DNA of 64,000 nucleotides from Trichomonas vaginalis G3 (lineage: Eukaryota > Parabasalia > Trichomonadida > Trichomonadidae): positions 8,990,001-9,054,000 of the forward strand of contig NC_067203.1 of the NCBI RefSeq assembly GCF_026262505.1, given 5' to 3'. The position numbers and the translations under genes were made by a program. Positions 50,401 through 59,437 of the stretch are shown piece by piece (the stretch's first letter is position 1; each line of letters starts with the position of its first letter). The notes beneath the pieces were generated by a model. The model was not told where the DNA came from. It did not search any database and saw only the letters and a program-made list of their open reading frames with translations.

Positions 50401-51119
50401 ACCTTCTGGATTAATTCGGGCGACATTCCCATTGGTGAACCCGAATCGTTGACCTCAGTCAATGACTCAATAAGGTCGTGGCGAATACTTCCTGGTGAGT
50501 TGAACCAAAATCTAAGTTGCATTGGGAAGATTTCATTTTCTGTCTTACCGACAATCTTTGAAACCTTTGAAATATCATCAGCGACAGCCTTTCTTGTTGG
50601 ATTCATCTGTGAAAGTCTTTCCATTTTATAAATAAGGCGAAAGATCGAATCGAGAAGCTGCTCGCTATATTTACCTTGGCTCCAGACATCTGAGTTGGAA
50701 AGAACTGCTTTGATATACGTAACGCAAGTGTCTACTTTCGATTTGAAATCAATAAGTGGATCAACGAGTTGTTTCAGAATCGGAAGAGCAACTTCGGTTG
50801 TCTGTTGGTTTTGTTTAGCACTAGCCTGAACGCGCTTTTCTAAATCTCTTGTAACAGATCTTAATGGATAGAAATAACTTGTAAATTCATCCATTGTTCT
50901 GCTATACTTATCAAATTGACGAATAATTATGATTGATTGTGATGCTAATGTATTTGAAGCGATAGCAGGGACCTTTTCTGCATCATCATCAAATGGATGA
51001 GAAAGCATGTTAACAACGGGGACAGATCTTGCAACTGTCTCGGCAATAGGAGAGCTATCGAGGTCAAAATTGTTGACGGCATCTTTGCTCTCCTTAATAA
51101 TATCGCTTGTCAACATCAT
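47475..51119 (-). CDS. CYFIP: CYFIP / Sra1 / PIR121 subunit of the SCAR/WAVE regulatory complex
   Basis: 1,214 residues, close to the usual 1,250. The stretch around 620-790 aligns in order with CYFIP: FFKEYWLDVYRNQVSEKVNG with AVYFPVTTSLPYIL (compare [20 protein letters not shown] with SMPWIL). IYDDAAATALKKLNSQYLFD with EIRAEAEICV (compare [20 protein letters not shown] with EIEAEVNLC) also fits. AYRGFVNDPSIEQLLELMKV further on matches the CYFIP GSYRNFVGPPHFQ region. The protein links Rac to SCAR/WAVE and so controls Arp2/3-driven actin assembly in the cytosol, fitting the amoeboid behaviour of trichomonads. A TCACA initiator lies 14-17 bases upstream of the MM start. Confidence 0.88.
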   Translation of the reverse strand: MMLTSDIIKESKDAVNNFDLDSSPIAETVARSVPVVNMLSHPFDDDAEKVPAIASNTLASQSIIIIRQFDKYSRTMDEFTSYFYPLRSVTRDLEKRVQASAKQNQQTTEVALPILKQLVDPLIDFKSKVDTCVTYIKAVLSNSDVWSQGKYSEQLLDSIFRLIYKMERLSQMNPTRKAVADDISKVSKIVGKTENEIFPMQLRFWFNSPGSIRHDLIESLTEVNDSGSPMGMSPELIQKVSSLFFDRIYSQLTNDTFILAELETIYIVALTFTIDLVTQGKKMEDKMKKSRKSVISDIPNNIKELLLQVRSKHPAILLVYEFPLDFDEMLNYSSLLKDIAAKTGGKGGKVANQRFNVNLKGIQKGLRNEVDNMIVHLTRLNEGVTPELTDYFMKRIPSSIKILSNAIRTIVELLADKILNANSYEIVSNNKAKPGEEQAEVPAQDPSLISAYERAMRYGFSNFERDSTMQILALARTLREIISQNLPKLNDMFANAIQNSIQDFIKNKLEPLAKKCAGKKNYDHSSIENLCLLLQDFSSSRKKHRSSKATDEEKQEETKSMPHLSFIELMRSQLEQFLNQENPVCVHGIAKSNEEADIKIFLNDSRYFADLCNLDEVLEVASDQSSLFFKEYWLDVYRNQVSEKVNGAVYFPVTTSLPYILINYAINHASKMELVGAIFYPLSIYDDAAATALKKLNSQYLFDEIRAEAEICVLSITKMICEFAFHNVRNYHTQAFSDQYNPNMLSEPTILNPTARRFPAVLQQNQLFLLGNYLDIKAFFAQRLDELFVDQMQDALSQVRANGLLSMIVFTKTLDILKNTHQIFVEYDIPVTKWEELQSLVFQNSTPNSFNSLVLEELEEHLFETVIPSYILHTNPMRMIPSESDRQKKPKIAVLTQTTAFISVEHFRELVYILDDGGVYALSQALCEYAVSAFQAFSKAYKSMHTNVRRITDVPIGTGCHGVYDIFEGAYRGFVNDPSIEQLLELMKVLGNTIAVAQMLDVGYSLKRNETQQILAYLNGTDIKNVDNKNDDFFNLFDDRFKQLKKYFTGAEVVPSDQEITQPFMQKIVEALAKEYLAQGDLFNETSPNIFDFPSMTGFAATWSVLQFVFCLKEIHSTEDAELSAKKVRHGAFAMYGEGVFLSAGALLTLTRQRSLSKVLSIGERINQQNMTDIAVIEDDMISHFLAINRLVEASLQFALMALETAAETVIGPQ

Positions 51120-51130
51120 TTTTTTGAATT

Positions 51131-51135
51131 TGTGA
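51131..51135 (-). promoter_or_regulatory. TCACA initiator element of CYFIP
   Basis: It matches TCAYW on the minus strand, with +1 at 51133, 14 bases before the ATG at 51119. Confidence 0.55.
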
Positions 51136-52172
51136 GTTCACTTCGGATAAAATATAAAACACAAAAAAATCGGCATCTCTAAAATTTGTTATTGGATTAC
51201 CTACGTGGAATAAATTTTGCGATTCAAATATCATGATTTATGAGACTAGAGTCAAAAAGTGACATTAAATGCTTGTAAGTATTGAATTCCCATGTAAACT
51301 ATTCATTTCTATCGTTTTTTGTAGTCCACATTTCCTCACTCTCGATTTTACTCATAAAAATATTTAAAAATCACTATACAATATATAAAATATATATTTA
51401 TATGGCTAAAACAATGTTATTTTTGCGAGATTTCATCTGAAATTAAAATTAGGAATTTTTTGAATTTTGAACTAAAATTTGTGATTGGCAAATATTGAAT
51501 AATCGATTGGAATATGAAAGAAATACTTTAAAATTGAATAGAATGTGCCGATAGAATTTTTCTCACAATTTTAAAAAGTTGTTCAAATCCTATTTTTGAT
51601 TGAGTTTTTGCAATTGTTATATATCAAGTGACAAGCTAAAAATAAAATTTTTGTTGCACTACTATTTTTGCAACAATTTGTAAATTACGTGCATCCCTTG
51701 TATTCCAGTGATCAACATCGAGATTACATATTGTAAGAAATCCTTTTGAAGTAGATCTCTATTTGAATTCAAATTCGGACAGTCTATTTTTCTTCGTAAG
51801 TGATATAATTTGCAATGTGAATATTATATAATTTGCTGTATATAAGTAATTATGCTTTAGGAAACTGCTCGGCATTGCATGAGAATCTAATCTTATAATA
51901 ATTTTTTAGATATGTTGAAATATGTAATATTTAGCTTCAATATCATTTATTATGGTGTGTCTTTGCTGTTTTTTTGATATTGGATATCAATGACTCTTCT
52001 GTGAACGAAAAAATCATATAAATCATTAAATTCTAAACGTAAGCGAAACTTATTCAATTTATTATTAGAATCAAATCTATTTTAAAATTGAGCTATTCGT
52101 TAAATCACAAAAGGATACTTTATATTTTTAGTCAAAATTTGTTGATAGGAGCTTATTGGCGCAATCTCATGT
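51136..52172. other. Gene-free A/T-rich stretch
   Basis: No frame, repeat or RNA gene recognised in about 1 kb before the hairpin array. Confidence 0.5.
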
Positions 52173-52278
52173 TCTTCCTGGAAGCAGCGCACAGACCAGT
52201 CAGAAGCGCTCCTTCCAGGACCAGAAAGACTAGAAGGGGGTCCTGACCTTGAGAAAGGACCCCCTTCCAGGTCTTTCT
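52173..52278 (+). repeat. 106-bp direct repeat, copy 1, with two hairpins
   Basis: Identical to 52414-52519. It contains a 9+4-bp stem (TCCTGGAAG..GCGC) and a stem with arms CCAGAAAGAC and GGGGGTCCT. Confidence 0.9.
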
Positions 52279-52413
52279 GGGACAATTCGGTTCGCATTGC
52301 GAGTGTCTGCTGCTTCTTTTGACCAAAGCAGCAGACACTCGCAATTATATGTTGCGGCAAGTGCATCTGTGGTGTCGGAATGCACTTGCCGCAAACTTCG
52401 AGCAATCTCCTGA

Positions 52414-52519
52414 TCTTCCTGGAAGCAGCGCACAGACCAGTCAGAAGCGCTCCTTCCAGGACCAGAAAGACTAGAAGGGGGTCCTGACCTTGAGAAAGGA
52501 CCCCCTTCCAGGTCTTTCT
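52414..52519 (+). repeat. 106-bp direct repeat, copy 2
   Basis: Exact copy of 52173-52278, offset by 241 bases. Confidence 0.9.
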
Positions 52520-52569
52520 CCAAGGAACATTGTGCCATTGTGGGAGACATGCAGAGGCAATGTCTCCCA

Positions 52570-53478
52570 GAATGATACATTGCGACCAACACGAGTGAAT
52601 GGGACACTCTATTCTTTCAATTTTCTCATTAATATTTTATCTTTTTTTATTAGATCAATAAATAAACTCTTTTAATGTTCACAATTACATAAATCCATAT
52701 GAATCAATTCGCTATTTATTTAGTCTCTAATTTTAATAGCTTTTTTGAATCTTGCAATCTAAATAATTAATATATGCAGGTCATTTTATTTTTTTTCTTA
52801 ATTACATTATATATAATAATAGATTATATGTCTAAATCGAACAAATTGTGAATTTTTACTTTTGAATGGTATTCAAATTTACCCTCTCCTAAGAAAATGC
52901 CCCAACAATAGAAAAATTGTGAAATTGTCGATTTTAGAGATTGGCTTAAAAATATTATGTATGGATAAAAGGAGTTTTGCACTTTGATAAAAAACAAAAA
53001 TAATTCTATGTTTTCATATTTGTTTTTTTCGATTTTGATTTCAGCATTGGAATGATAAATTTATTCAGATGAAAATAGCATGCCTTCCTGGTATATTCAT
53101 TGACGTGCAGCTATTCATTAATGCGAACTAATTTCTGATAAAATTTATTGTTTGTCTCTATGGATTCTCAGATTTCATTTCGTAGTATTGATGAGCCCAT
53201 GCTATTTTGCTATATGTTCTTAGCAGACGAATCAATAATAACTCATATTTCTAAACAATTTCGAATTAGGTGGATGACTGATATCTTAGCAATTCATGCA
53301 TTGATTTAGAATAACAACTTGTATTTTAAATCAAGTTCATTAATTGATTACTCAATTCAACAAAAATAATTTAAAATTAAGTGATTTCAGTTAAATTTGT
53401 TAGTATAACTCCATCCAATACGTAAATTTTGTCCATTTATCAACTTGAATCAAGAAATTACTTGACATTTATTGTAAA
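52570..53478. other. Gene-free stretch before the second ankyrin gene
   Basis: About 0.9 kb of A/T-rich sequence. No gene, repeat or RNA recognised. Confidence 0.5.
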
Positions 53479-54309
53479 ATGACGACTATTCAAAGAATGA
53501 GCCGAGGAATTCAGCTGAATTTCGAATTTATTGCTGCACACATCAGTGATTACATTGAAAATGAAACATTTATTAATATATTTGAGATAGATTACATCAA
53601 AACAATCATGAAATATTCAAATTTGACAGTAAATCAGTACATTTCTCTTCTCAAACAATGAAACTCAACAATTAATGCTAAAGAATTATATATGTGCGCA
53701 TGAAAAGCAAATATTCATATACAAACCATCGAAGATGCAGTTTCAATTCTAATGAATGTCAAAAAATACATGAAGTTCAATATACTTGATGGAATCATTG
53801 ATGTTTTAAATCAAAAGGAGAAATTTAGAATGAAACCTCATATTCAAATACAAAATACTTCCAATAACACGACAATTATACAAAAGGAGGAATCATATTT
53901 AACAAAAATTGCAGAGCTTAAGAAATCAAGTGATTTTAGGGGTGTTTATCAACTCCTTGATGAACTTTCCGAGAAAGAAGATCATGAAATGATAACAAAG
54001 GCTTGTGATGAAAGACTTTGGAGAAAGACAAATGGTTTGAATAAATCTAATGTTCTCCATGTTGCATGTGATGAAGGAAATCTCCGACTTGTTAAATCCC
54101 TCATCGACTGTGGTTGTGATAAAGAAGTAAAGAATAATGATGGATATACTCCTCTTATTATTGCATCAAGTAGTGGTAAACTTAATGTTGTGAAATATCT
54201 TGTCTCTATTGGAGCTAATAAAGAGGCAAGGGATAATTTTGGATGTACTCCATTCTCAGTTGCAACAGGTAATGTTAAGAAATACCTAAAATCTATTGGG
54301 GTAAAGTAA
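53479..54309 (+). pseudogene. Short ankyrin protein gene with two in-frame TGA stops
   Basis: One reading frame from the ATG at 53479 to the TAA at 54307-54309, interrupted by TGA at 53659-53661 and 53701-53703. The N-terminal part (NFEFIAAHISDYIENETF) has the form of the trichomonad ankyrin-protein leader. The C-terminal part (from the ATG at 53752, 185 residues) carries two to three ankyrin repeats (NVLHVACDEGNLRLVKSLID, then DGYTPLIIASSSGKLNVVKY) and stops abruptly at GVK. Both TGA could come from CGA (Arg) by one transition. A shortened product from 53752 is possible. Confidence 0.65.
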
Positions 54310-54780
54310 TCTAATTTTATAAAAATATTTTTGGAGCATTTTGGAAAAGGGATAGCATAAAATTGTCCATAATATCGCAAATAATATGAATTGGTGTGCT
54401 CTCTTTCCTGGGGAACAAAAATTGACGAAATTTAGGAAAGAGAGCACATATGAGAGCAAATATACTAAAATTGAATTAATTAGATGTTTATTCAAATAAA
54501 GTTAATGTGGTATGGTTGAAACACTTAATGTGGTAAACATTCGTGTGATGGTAGATCGAACAAATATCCTGTCTACTGTGATTTCTGTTTGAATCCGATA
54601 GTTTGCAATATTTTATGATACCTTATTGATTTATTCTCTCATATAAAAATAAATATTTGTTAGCTTGTATCTGCGTTCTGCGCGACTGTGTACCTATATT
54701 GTAAGATATGCGTTAAATTTACAAAATGAAATCACCACAAATTTGACAAAAGTGCAGAATTTTTGTCAAATTTTTTAAAA
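54310..54780. other. Intergenic, with one perfect inverted repeat
   Basis: Contains the inverted repeat described at 54396-54447. No other feature. Confidence 0.5.
54396..54447. repeat. Perfect 14-bp inverted repeat, 24-base loop
   Basis: Arms GTGCTCTCTTTCCT at 54396-54409 and its exact complement at 54434-54447. It stands 90 bases after the ankyrin relic. It could be a terminator-like hairpin or a small transposon footprint. Confidence 0.7.
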
Positions 54781-55530
54781 ATGCCTCCAGCCAAATACTA
54801 TGTTCGTTCTTTCTTCAAACAAGGAAAGATAAAAATATTTATTGTAACTCTTCTAATGCTATGCGCTGGATTAACTCTAATTTTTTCGAAATTTGTTGCT
54901 CCAAATATCCAATCTTTATCATCGCGTTCAAATCCTATTAGAGATATAACAGTGATAGCTAATTCTAATCAAATTAAATCAACAACGCAATCACTTCTCA
55001 AATCTAATTTTCGAAATATTGATTTAATCTCAATGGATAGAATTGATGAATCAAATCAATTTTATTCATCAGTTAGGATATCATCTGGTGGTATTGAAAC
55101 ACTTATTGATCTCATTAATACAACATATGTTCTTTTCGGACATAATACTTCATTTTTCATTCCATCTAGCTTTCCCAAACTTCCTAATAAGCCTCAAGTA
55201 ATCGGTTACATGTTTGAAACATGCAATAGAGGAAAGTATACTCTTAATCTTCCGAATTCTCTTGGTGCAAACGTTCTTACAAAAGATGCGTTTAAGAGGT
55301 TCATTCAATTTTATACCGAAACTCTTCATAGCGATTATGATGATAATGAAGCTTTTCAGATTTTTGCAGATCTTCATACTTTAAGGCTTCTTAAGCTTCC
55401 ATGCGGAAAATTACCACCTCTTCCTAAATGGGAGGATATAGAGCCTGTTGACGAGCCGAGAAATCCTGTAAAACCATGGGGAGATATGGAATTAATTCCT
55501 GAAGTCTGGCTAATCAAAGATTTAATCTGA
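54781..55530 (+). CDS. Single-pass membrane protein, function unknown
   Basis: 249 residues from the ATG at 54781; the frame reaches upstream only through a TTG. It starts with a short basic segment (MPPAKYYVRSFFKQGKIK), then one hydrophobic helix at about residues 19-41 (IFIVTLLMLCAGLTLIFSKF). A lumenal or extracellular domain of about 200 residues with several Cys follows (MFETCNRGKY, KLPCGKLPPLPKW). This plan is that of a type II membrane protein, as in many Golgi enzymes. No catalytic motif such as DxD is seen, so no enzyme is claimed. Confidence 0.7.
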   Translation: MPPAKYYVRSFFKQGKIKIFIVTLLMLCAGLTLIFSKFVAPNIQSLSSRSNPIRDITVIANSNQIKSTTQSLLKSNFRNIDLISMDRIDESNQFYSSVRISSGGIETLIDLINTTYVLFGHNTSFFIPSSFPKLPNKPQVIGYMFETCNRGKYTLNLPNSLGANVLTKDAFKRFIQFYTETLHSDYDDNEAFQIFADLHTLRLLKLPCGKLPPLPKWEDIEPVDEPRNPVKPWGDMELIPEVWLIKDLI

Positions 55531-56052
55531 TTTTTCTTTGTTTATTTCAAGTTGATATTTTTATACTATATTTGTTTCTTCTTGTTAGTAATATTTTATA
55601 AAATTTAATTATGTTTATTTTTATCTGTTTGTTAAATGATAATAGCTTGCATGCTCTATTTAAAAACATTTCACTTATTATTGCTCATTAAATGATTCAA
55701 ATAAAAAATAATTTTAGTGATTTGAAATCCATTAAGGCTGACCTTATGACCACCTTATACACTCCTAATTTTTTGGCAATAAAAACATAATTTATATCTT
55801 TTTTTGCAGATAAGTATAAAAAAAATTCAGGATCCTTGCCAAAATTTGTCCAAACGAGATGCTTACATATTCATATTAGTTGTTAAACTGGAAACGTCAA
55901 ATGGTTTTAATTTACTTTGAAATTACTGCCAATGAGGGGAGAAAAATTGAGAGAATATAATGGAAATGTTACTGTTGCTTACTTAGTTTCGAAAAATTTG
56001 TCGATAATAAGATGAAGGTGAAATAAAAAATGTTTATGAAATATTTATTTAT
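55531..56052. other. Intergenic between convergent genes, nothing recognised
   Basis: A/T-rich, no frame or repeat of note. Confidence 0.6.
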
Positions 56053-58677
56053 TCATTGAGGGAATAATGTATTAATCTTTTCTAAATCGAAGTCATCTTT
56101 GAGGAGAGTTCGGCAGTAAATACGAGCTCTATTAACAACAATGTAAATTGAATTCTTGATGATCTCATTATCACAGTTGGAGAAAACAAAATAGAGTGCA
56201 TCAATGAAGATGTTGTTAAATCTTGGGAATGGAAACATGCCAATGATTGTGAGGAATTCTTCTTGATTAACTAAGTTGTTACCAACAGCAAATAAAACAA
56301 CTTTCAATGAATATCCAAATGAATCTTCTGTTATTTCTATTTCGTCAATATTGATTTCTCTTTGTCCATTAATGATATTTCTTGCAATAACACCGCAATG
56401 ATTGCAATTTTCAACTGTGAAACCAATATTAACTCCATAATTGAGTAAATGAATATCTGAAGATAAAATCTGTGTGATAGTTTCTTCAAGATTATCAAGA
56501 TAAAAACATCTATTTTCGGTTATACCCATGAATTCTGAAAAGTTTTCATTGTTTCCAAATTCATTCATTAATTGTAAATAAGGGAATCCAACTTTTAAGA
56601 TAAGCATTGCAATCCATTCAGTAATGTACGAAGTACTATCGATTTGATTATCCAATATAAGCGCTGTATCATCAATGCATAATTTCTCTTGCATCTTTAG
56701 AAAATGTGAATATAAATTTGCAAAATTCATTATTATAATTGGATTTTTCTCAACACCAAAATTTGAATATTGATCAAAAGGATTTGAATCCTTTCCGATA
56801 AAAGCACTTGTAATGAAACAGGATTTGCATGGATCAATATTTTCATCTCTGGCGAAAAATTTAAATATTTCGCTTGCTTTTTCCGCGTCATTGCATTTAA
56901 CAAAGTAATAGAACTTAAACAGTTCTATGTGTTTATTATATTGATTGAATAATGTCCCGATTTTTTGGAAAATTTGTTTCATTATTTCATCTGTAATTGG
57001 GCAATCATTGAAAATTAAAGCATTAATTATAGAAACAAATGTTTGGAAATCATCATCGCTCATGTCATCAAATAATGAAAGACAGTCGTTCATATATTCA
57101 TTGCAACATCCTAATAAATCTTCATTCAAACATTTAAGATATAGAATTGATAAGCAATTAAATAAATTCAATTTAAATTCAACAGATTCCTCTTCATATT
57201 CTGATTCACTAAGAATATCGTAAAATGTGTGAGCAAGTTTAATACAACCTGTTTCTTCTATGTATACTGATTTTACTGCTTCTAAAAGGATTTCATAATA
57301 TGATATAGCATCTGTGAAATTTTCAATTGATTCATATACAAGTGTCAAGATTCCTCGGAAATGAGACTTGCAAATGTAATGAAAGATATTTAAAAGTAAT
57401 GGATTAGATCCATTTTGCAATGCACTTATAACAACTGTAGCAGCGTTAATAATTTGTTCTTCTGGTACTTGATAGAAATATATATGTGTGTCTAAAATAA
57501 GATCTCGGAATATCTGCAATATGTTAACATTATTTTCATCAATAATTGTATTGAAACAATTACCAAAGAATAAATTAAACAATGATTCCATAGAAAAAGA
57601 TTCGATTTTGTTCCAAATGCCGCCATATTGATAATAATGAATGAAAAGATAGATAATTAGAACTATGAATGCTTCAGAACTTAATGTATTTTCATGATAA
57701 TATTCTTTTCCAAGTGCAGAGACATTTTGTAATGCTGTGAATGTGTCATCATTAAAACAATTAAATTCAATAGCTTTAAGGATTCCAGTCAATGTAATTT
57801 GTTCTTCTTGATCAATACCGATTGAATTACGAATCCTATCATATGAATCAAAATAGAATCTAAGTAGTTTTAAATGAAATTCTTGACCGTAGTCATCAAT
57901 TTTCTCGTAATCGTATTGTAACCAATAGTCTATTGTACAGAGCATCTTTATGATGCATAATTCATCAATGTTTGCTGAGTTATCAATAATGTTATTAAGA
58001 TCTTCAAAGAATACTATTGAATTGTCATTAGAACAGATGTGATACCAAAAATAACATACAAAATCTTTATATCTCGGTGGACGTTCTTTGGATTGGAAAA
58101 AGAATTGCCGAACAACATTGGCATAGAAACTTTCTACTAAATCGGTATTAGTATATAAATAAGAGCAGAAATTTTCTGTTAAAATATCAATATCTTGTGT
58201 GCTTAAATTCTCTATGATATTTAAAAATTTAGCAACGTGTGATGCAAAATATTTGTTTTTATCTTTTTGTTTGTATGTATTGAAAAATACACCTTCAATA
58301 TGAAGTCTGACTAAACTTTCGTCAGGAAATTTCTGAATGATGGGGATAAGTTCTAGTGGATTGTTATTATATGCGGTTTTTAGTATTGCAACAATAGTGT
58401 ATAAACTTGGCTCGTAATAATTAATGAGCTGAGGGAAAATAGGAATCAATCTTGGATAAATATCAGTAAATTGGCATGTTGAAGTGATTGAATGAAGAAT
58501 TATGATTAAATATTGGATATTATTAATGTTTTCGTCTTGTAAATAGTGCGTTAATGTAATCCAAGCTTGGAAGATAAAATCCTTTTTGTCATGGAACTGT
58601 TTGACCCAATCATTATCTATATCTTGCGCTTCTACATTTATTAATGTATTAAAGAACTCATGTATTTCATTCTCCAT
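56053..58677 (-). CDS. Importin/exportin-like alpha-solenoid protein
   Basis: 874 residues, acidic overall and predicted helical throughout, in pairs of helices as in HEAT repeats. The first 100 residues (WVKQFHDKKDFIFQAWITLT, then HYLQDENINNIQYLIIILHS) resemble the N-terminal helices of karyopherin-beta family members such as importin-13 and transportin-3. The length fits that family. If correct, it would carry cargo through nuclear pores with Ran. The resemblance is general, so another HEAT-type protein is possible. A TCATT lies 28 bases before the ATG. It is divergent from the next gene, 154 bases apart. Confidence 0.55.
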   Translation of the reverse strand: MENEIHEFFNTLINVEAQDIDNDWVKQFHDKKDFIFQAWITLTHYLQDENINNIQYLIIILHSITSTCQFTDIYPRLIPIFPQLINYYEPSLYTIVAILKTAYNNNPLELIPIIQKFPDESLVRLHIEGVFFNTYKQKDKNKYFASHVAKFLNIIENLSTQDIDILTENFCSYLYTNTDLVESFYANVVRQFFFQSKERPPRYKDFVCYFWYHICSNDNSIVFFEDLNNIIDNSANIDELCIIKMLCTIDYWLQYDYEKIDDYGQEFHLKLLRFYFDSYDRIRNSIGIDQEEQITLTGILKAIEFNCFNDDTFTALQNVSALGKEYYHENTLSSEAFIVLIIYLFIHYYQYGGIWNKIESFSMESLFNLFFGNCFNTIIDENNVNILQIFRDLILDTHIYFYQVPEEQIINAATVVISALQNGSNPLLLNIFHYICKSHFRGILTLVYESIENFTDAISYYEILLEAVKSVYIEETGCIKLAHTFYDILSESEYEEESVEFKLNLFNCLSILYLKCLNEDLLGCCNEYMNDCLSLFDDMSDDDFQTFVSIINALIFNDCPITDEIMKQIFQKIGTLFNQYNKHIELFKFYYFVKCNDAEKASEIFKFFARDENIDPCKSCFITSAFIGKDSNPFDQYSNFGVEKNPIIIMNFANLYSHFLKMQEKLCIDDTALILDNQIDSTSYITEWIAMLILKVGFPYLQLMNEFGNNENFSEFMGITENRCFYLDNLEETITQILSSDIHLLNYGVNIGFTVENCNHCGVIARNIINGQREINIDEIEITEDSFGYSLKVVLFAVGNNLVNQEEFLTIIGMFPFPRFNNIFIDALYFVFSNCDNEIIKNSIYIVVNRARIYCRTLLKDDFDLEKINTLFPQ

Positions 58678-58702
58678 TGGAATAACAAAGAAATCTTGTA
58701 AT

Positions 58703-58707
58703 AATGA
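58703..58707 (-). promoter_or_regulatory. TCATT initiator candidate
   Basis: On the minus strand, with +1 at 58705, 28 bases before the ATG at 58677. Confidence 0.4.
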
Positions 58708-58831
58708 TTTTTTTACAAAAGTTTACAAAAAATGCCAATAAAAATAAAATTGGTGTATAAATATATGTAATTTAAAATATAAAAAATGCTATTTAATAGA
58801 GAAAAGTGACAAGTTTTTTATAAACGTCTAA

Positions 58832-59437
58832 ATGAGACCCAGACTTCCTGATCAAATCAGACTTGCCGGTGTCATTGATAATCACTTAATTGGTCTTTTT
58901 GATGAACCTCCGATTACACCTTCAAATATTCATCATATTGTTTTTATTCCTTTCGCTCCTCAATGCGGTGCAACGACTTTAATACAGCGTCTTGGTGGGG
59001 CTCAACCACGAGATCCAAATCCTTCAGCTGGTGTTAACGGATATAGAGGAGTTTGGTCAATTACTCAAGACAAATCTGGCTCAATTTTATACAGATCTTT
59101 ATTCTTATGGGATTGCTCGTACGATGCTGTTGTTTCATGCAAAGATATTATAGACTCTTATCTTCAATCTGCTAACGTTGTTGTCTTATTAATTCCAAAA
59201 TCATCGAGAAACTTAATGCAGAATCTAATTCAATGGTATCAGTCAAATAACCTTCATTCAAGACGTGTAGTAATCGTAGTTACAAAGTCAGATCTTGTTG
59301 GAGATTCAAAAATTACTGATGTTGATATAGAAAGCTTGAGTATGGCTTGTAATGCTAAAGTAGTTCAATCTGCTATTTCAGCTCCGATTGATAACGTAGT
59401 TCTAGCTATTAATGATAATATTCCAACAATATCTTAA
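58832..59437 (+). CDS. Degenerate small-GTPase-like protein
   Basis: 201 residues with the outline of a Ras-fold GTPase. There is a P-loop-like APQCGATT at 42-49, WDCS at 93-96 where DTAG is expected, a strand VVVLLIPKS at 116-124, and TKSD at 151-154 standing for NKxD. The P-loop lacks the Lys that holds the phosphates, and the switch II Gly is gone, so nucleotide binding or hydrolysis may be altered. It resembles atypical GTPases such as RSG1/CPLANE2, which work in cilium assembly, but this is a guess from outline. It starts 30 bases after an AAAAGTGACAAG stretch. Confidence 0.55.
   Translation: MRPRLPDQIRLAGVIDNHLIGLFDEPPITPSNIHHIVFIPFAPQCGATTLIQRLGGAQPRDPNPSAGVNGYRGVWSITQDKSGSILYRSLFLWDCSYDAVVSCKDIIDSYLQSANVVVLLIPKSSRNLMQNLIQWYQSNNLHSRRVVIVVTKSDLVGDSKITDVDIESLSMACNAKVVQSAISAPIDNVVLAINDNIPTIS

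Larger units (their letters stand above)
52173..52569. repeat. GC-rich array of seven strong hairpins, function unknown
   Basis: In order there are seven. Two hairpins lie in a 106-base block (52176-52220; 52221-52280). Next is a perfect 20-bp stem (52296-52315 with 52326-52345). Next is a perfect 15-bp stem (52352-52366 with 52380-52394). An exact second copy of the 106-base block follows (52414-52519), then a 10-bp stem (52541-52550 with 52560-52569). The segment is far richer in G and C than its surroundings. Loops are 9-15 bases. The open frames in it come from the inverted repeats and have no coding character. It could be a structured RNA locus, a fold-back element or a rearranged repeat. 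Confidence 0.75.

Noticed and set aside
52100-52675. Several overlapping open frames of 60-125 codons across the hairpin array
   Set aside because: They arise because the segment is GC-rich and self-complementary. The frames on both strands mirror each other and have no domain.
53659-53703. TGA read as a sense codon (altered genetic code)
   Set aside because: Intact genes in the window use TGA as a normal stop (for example 55528-55530), and long genes such as CYFIP and Raptor contain none in frame.
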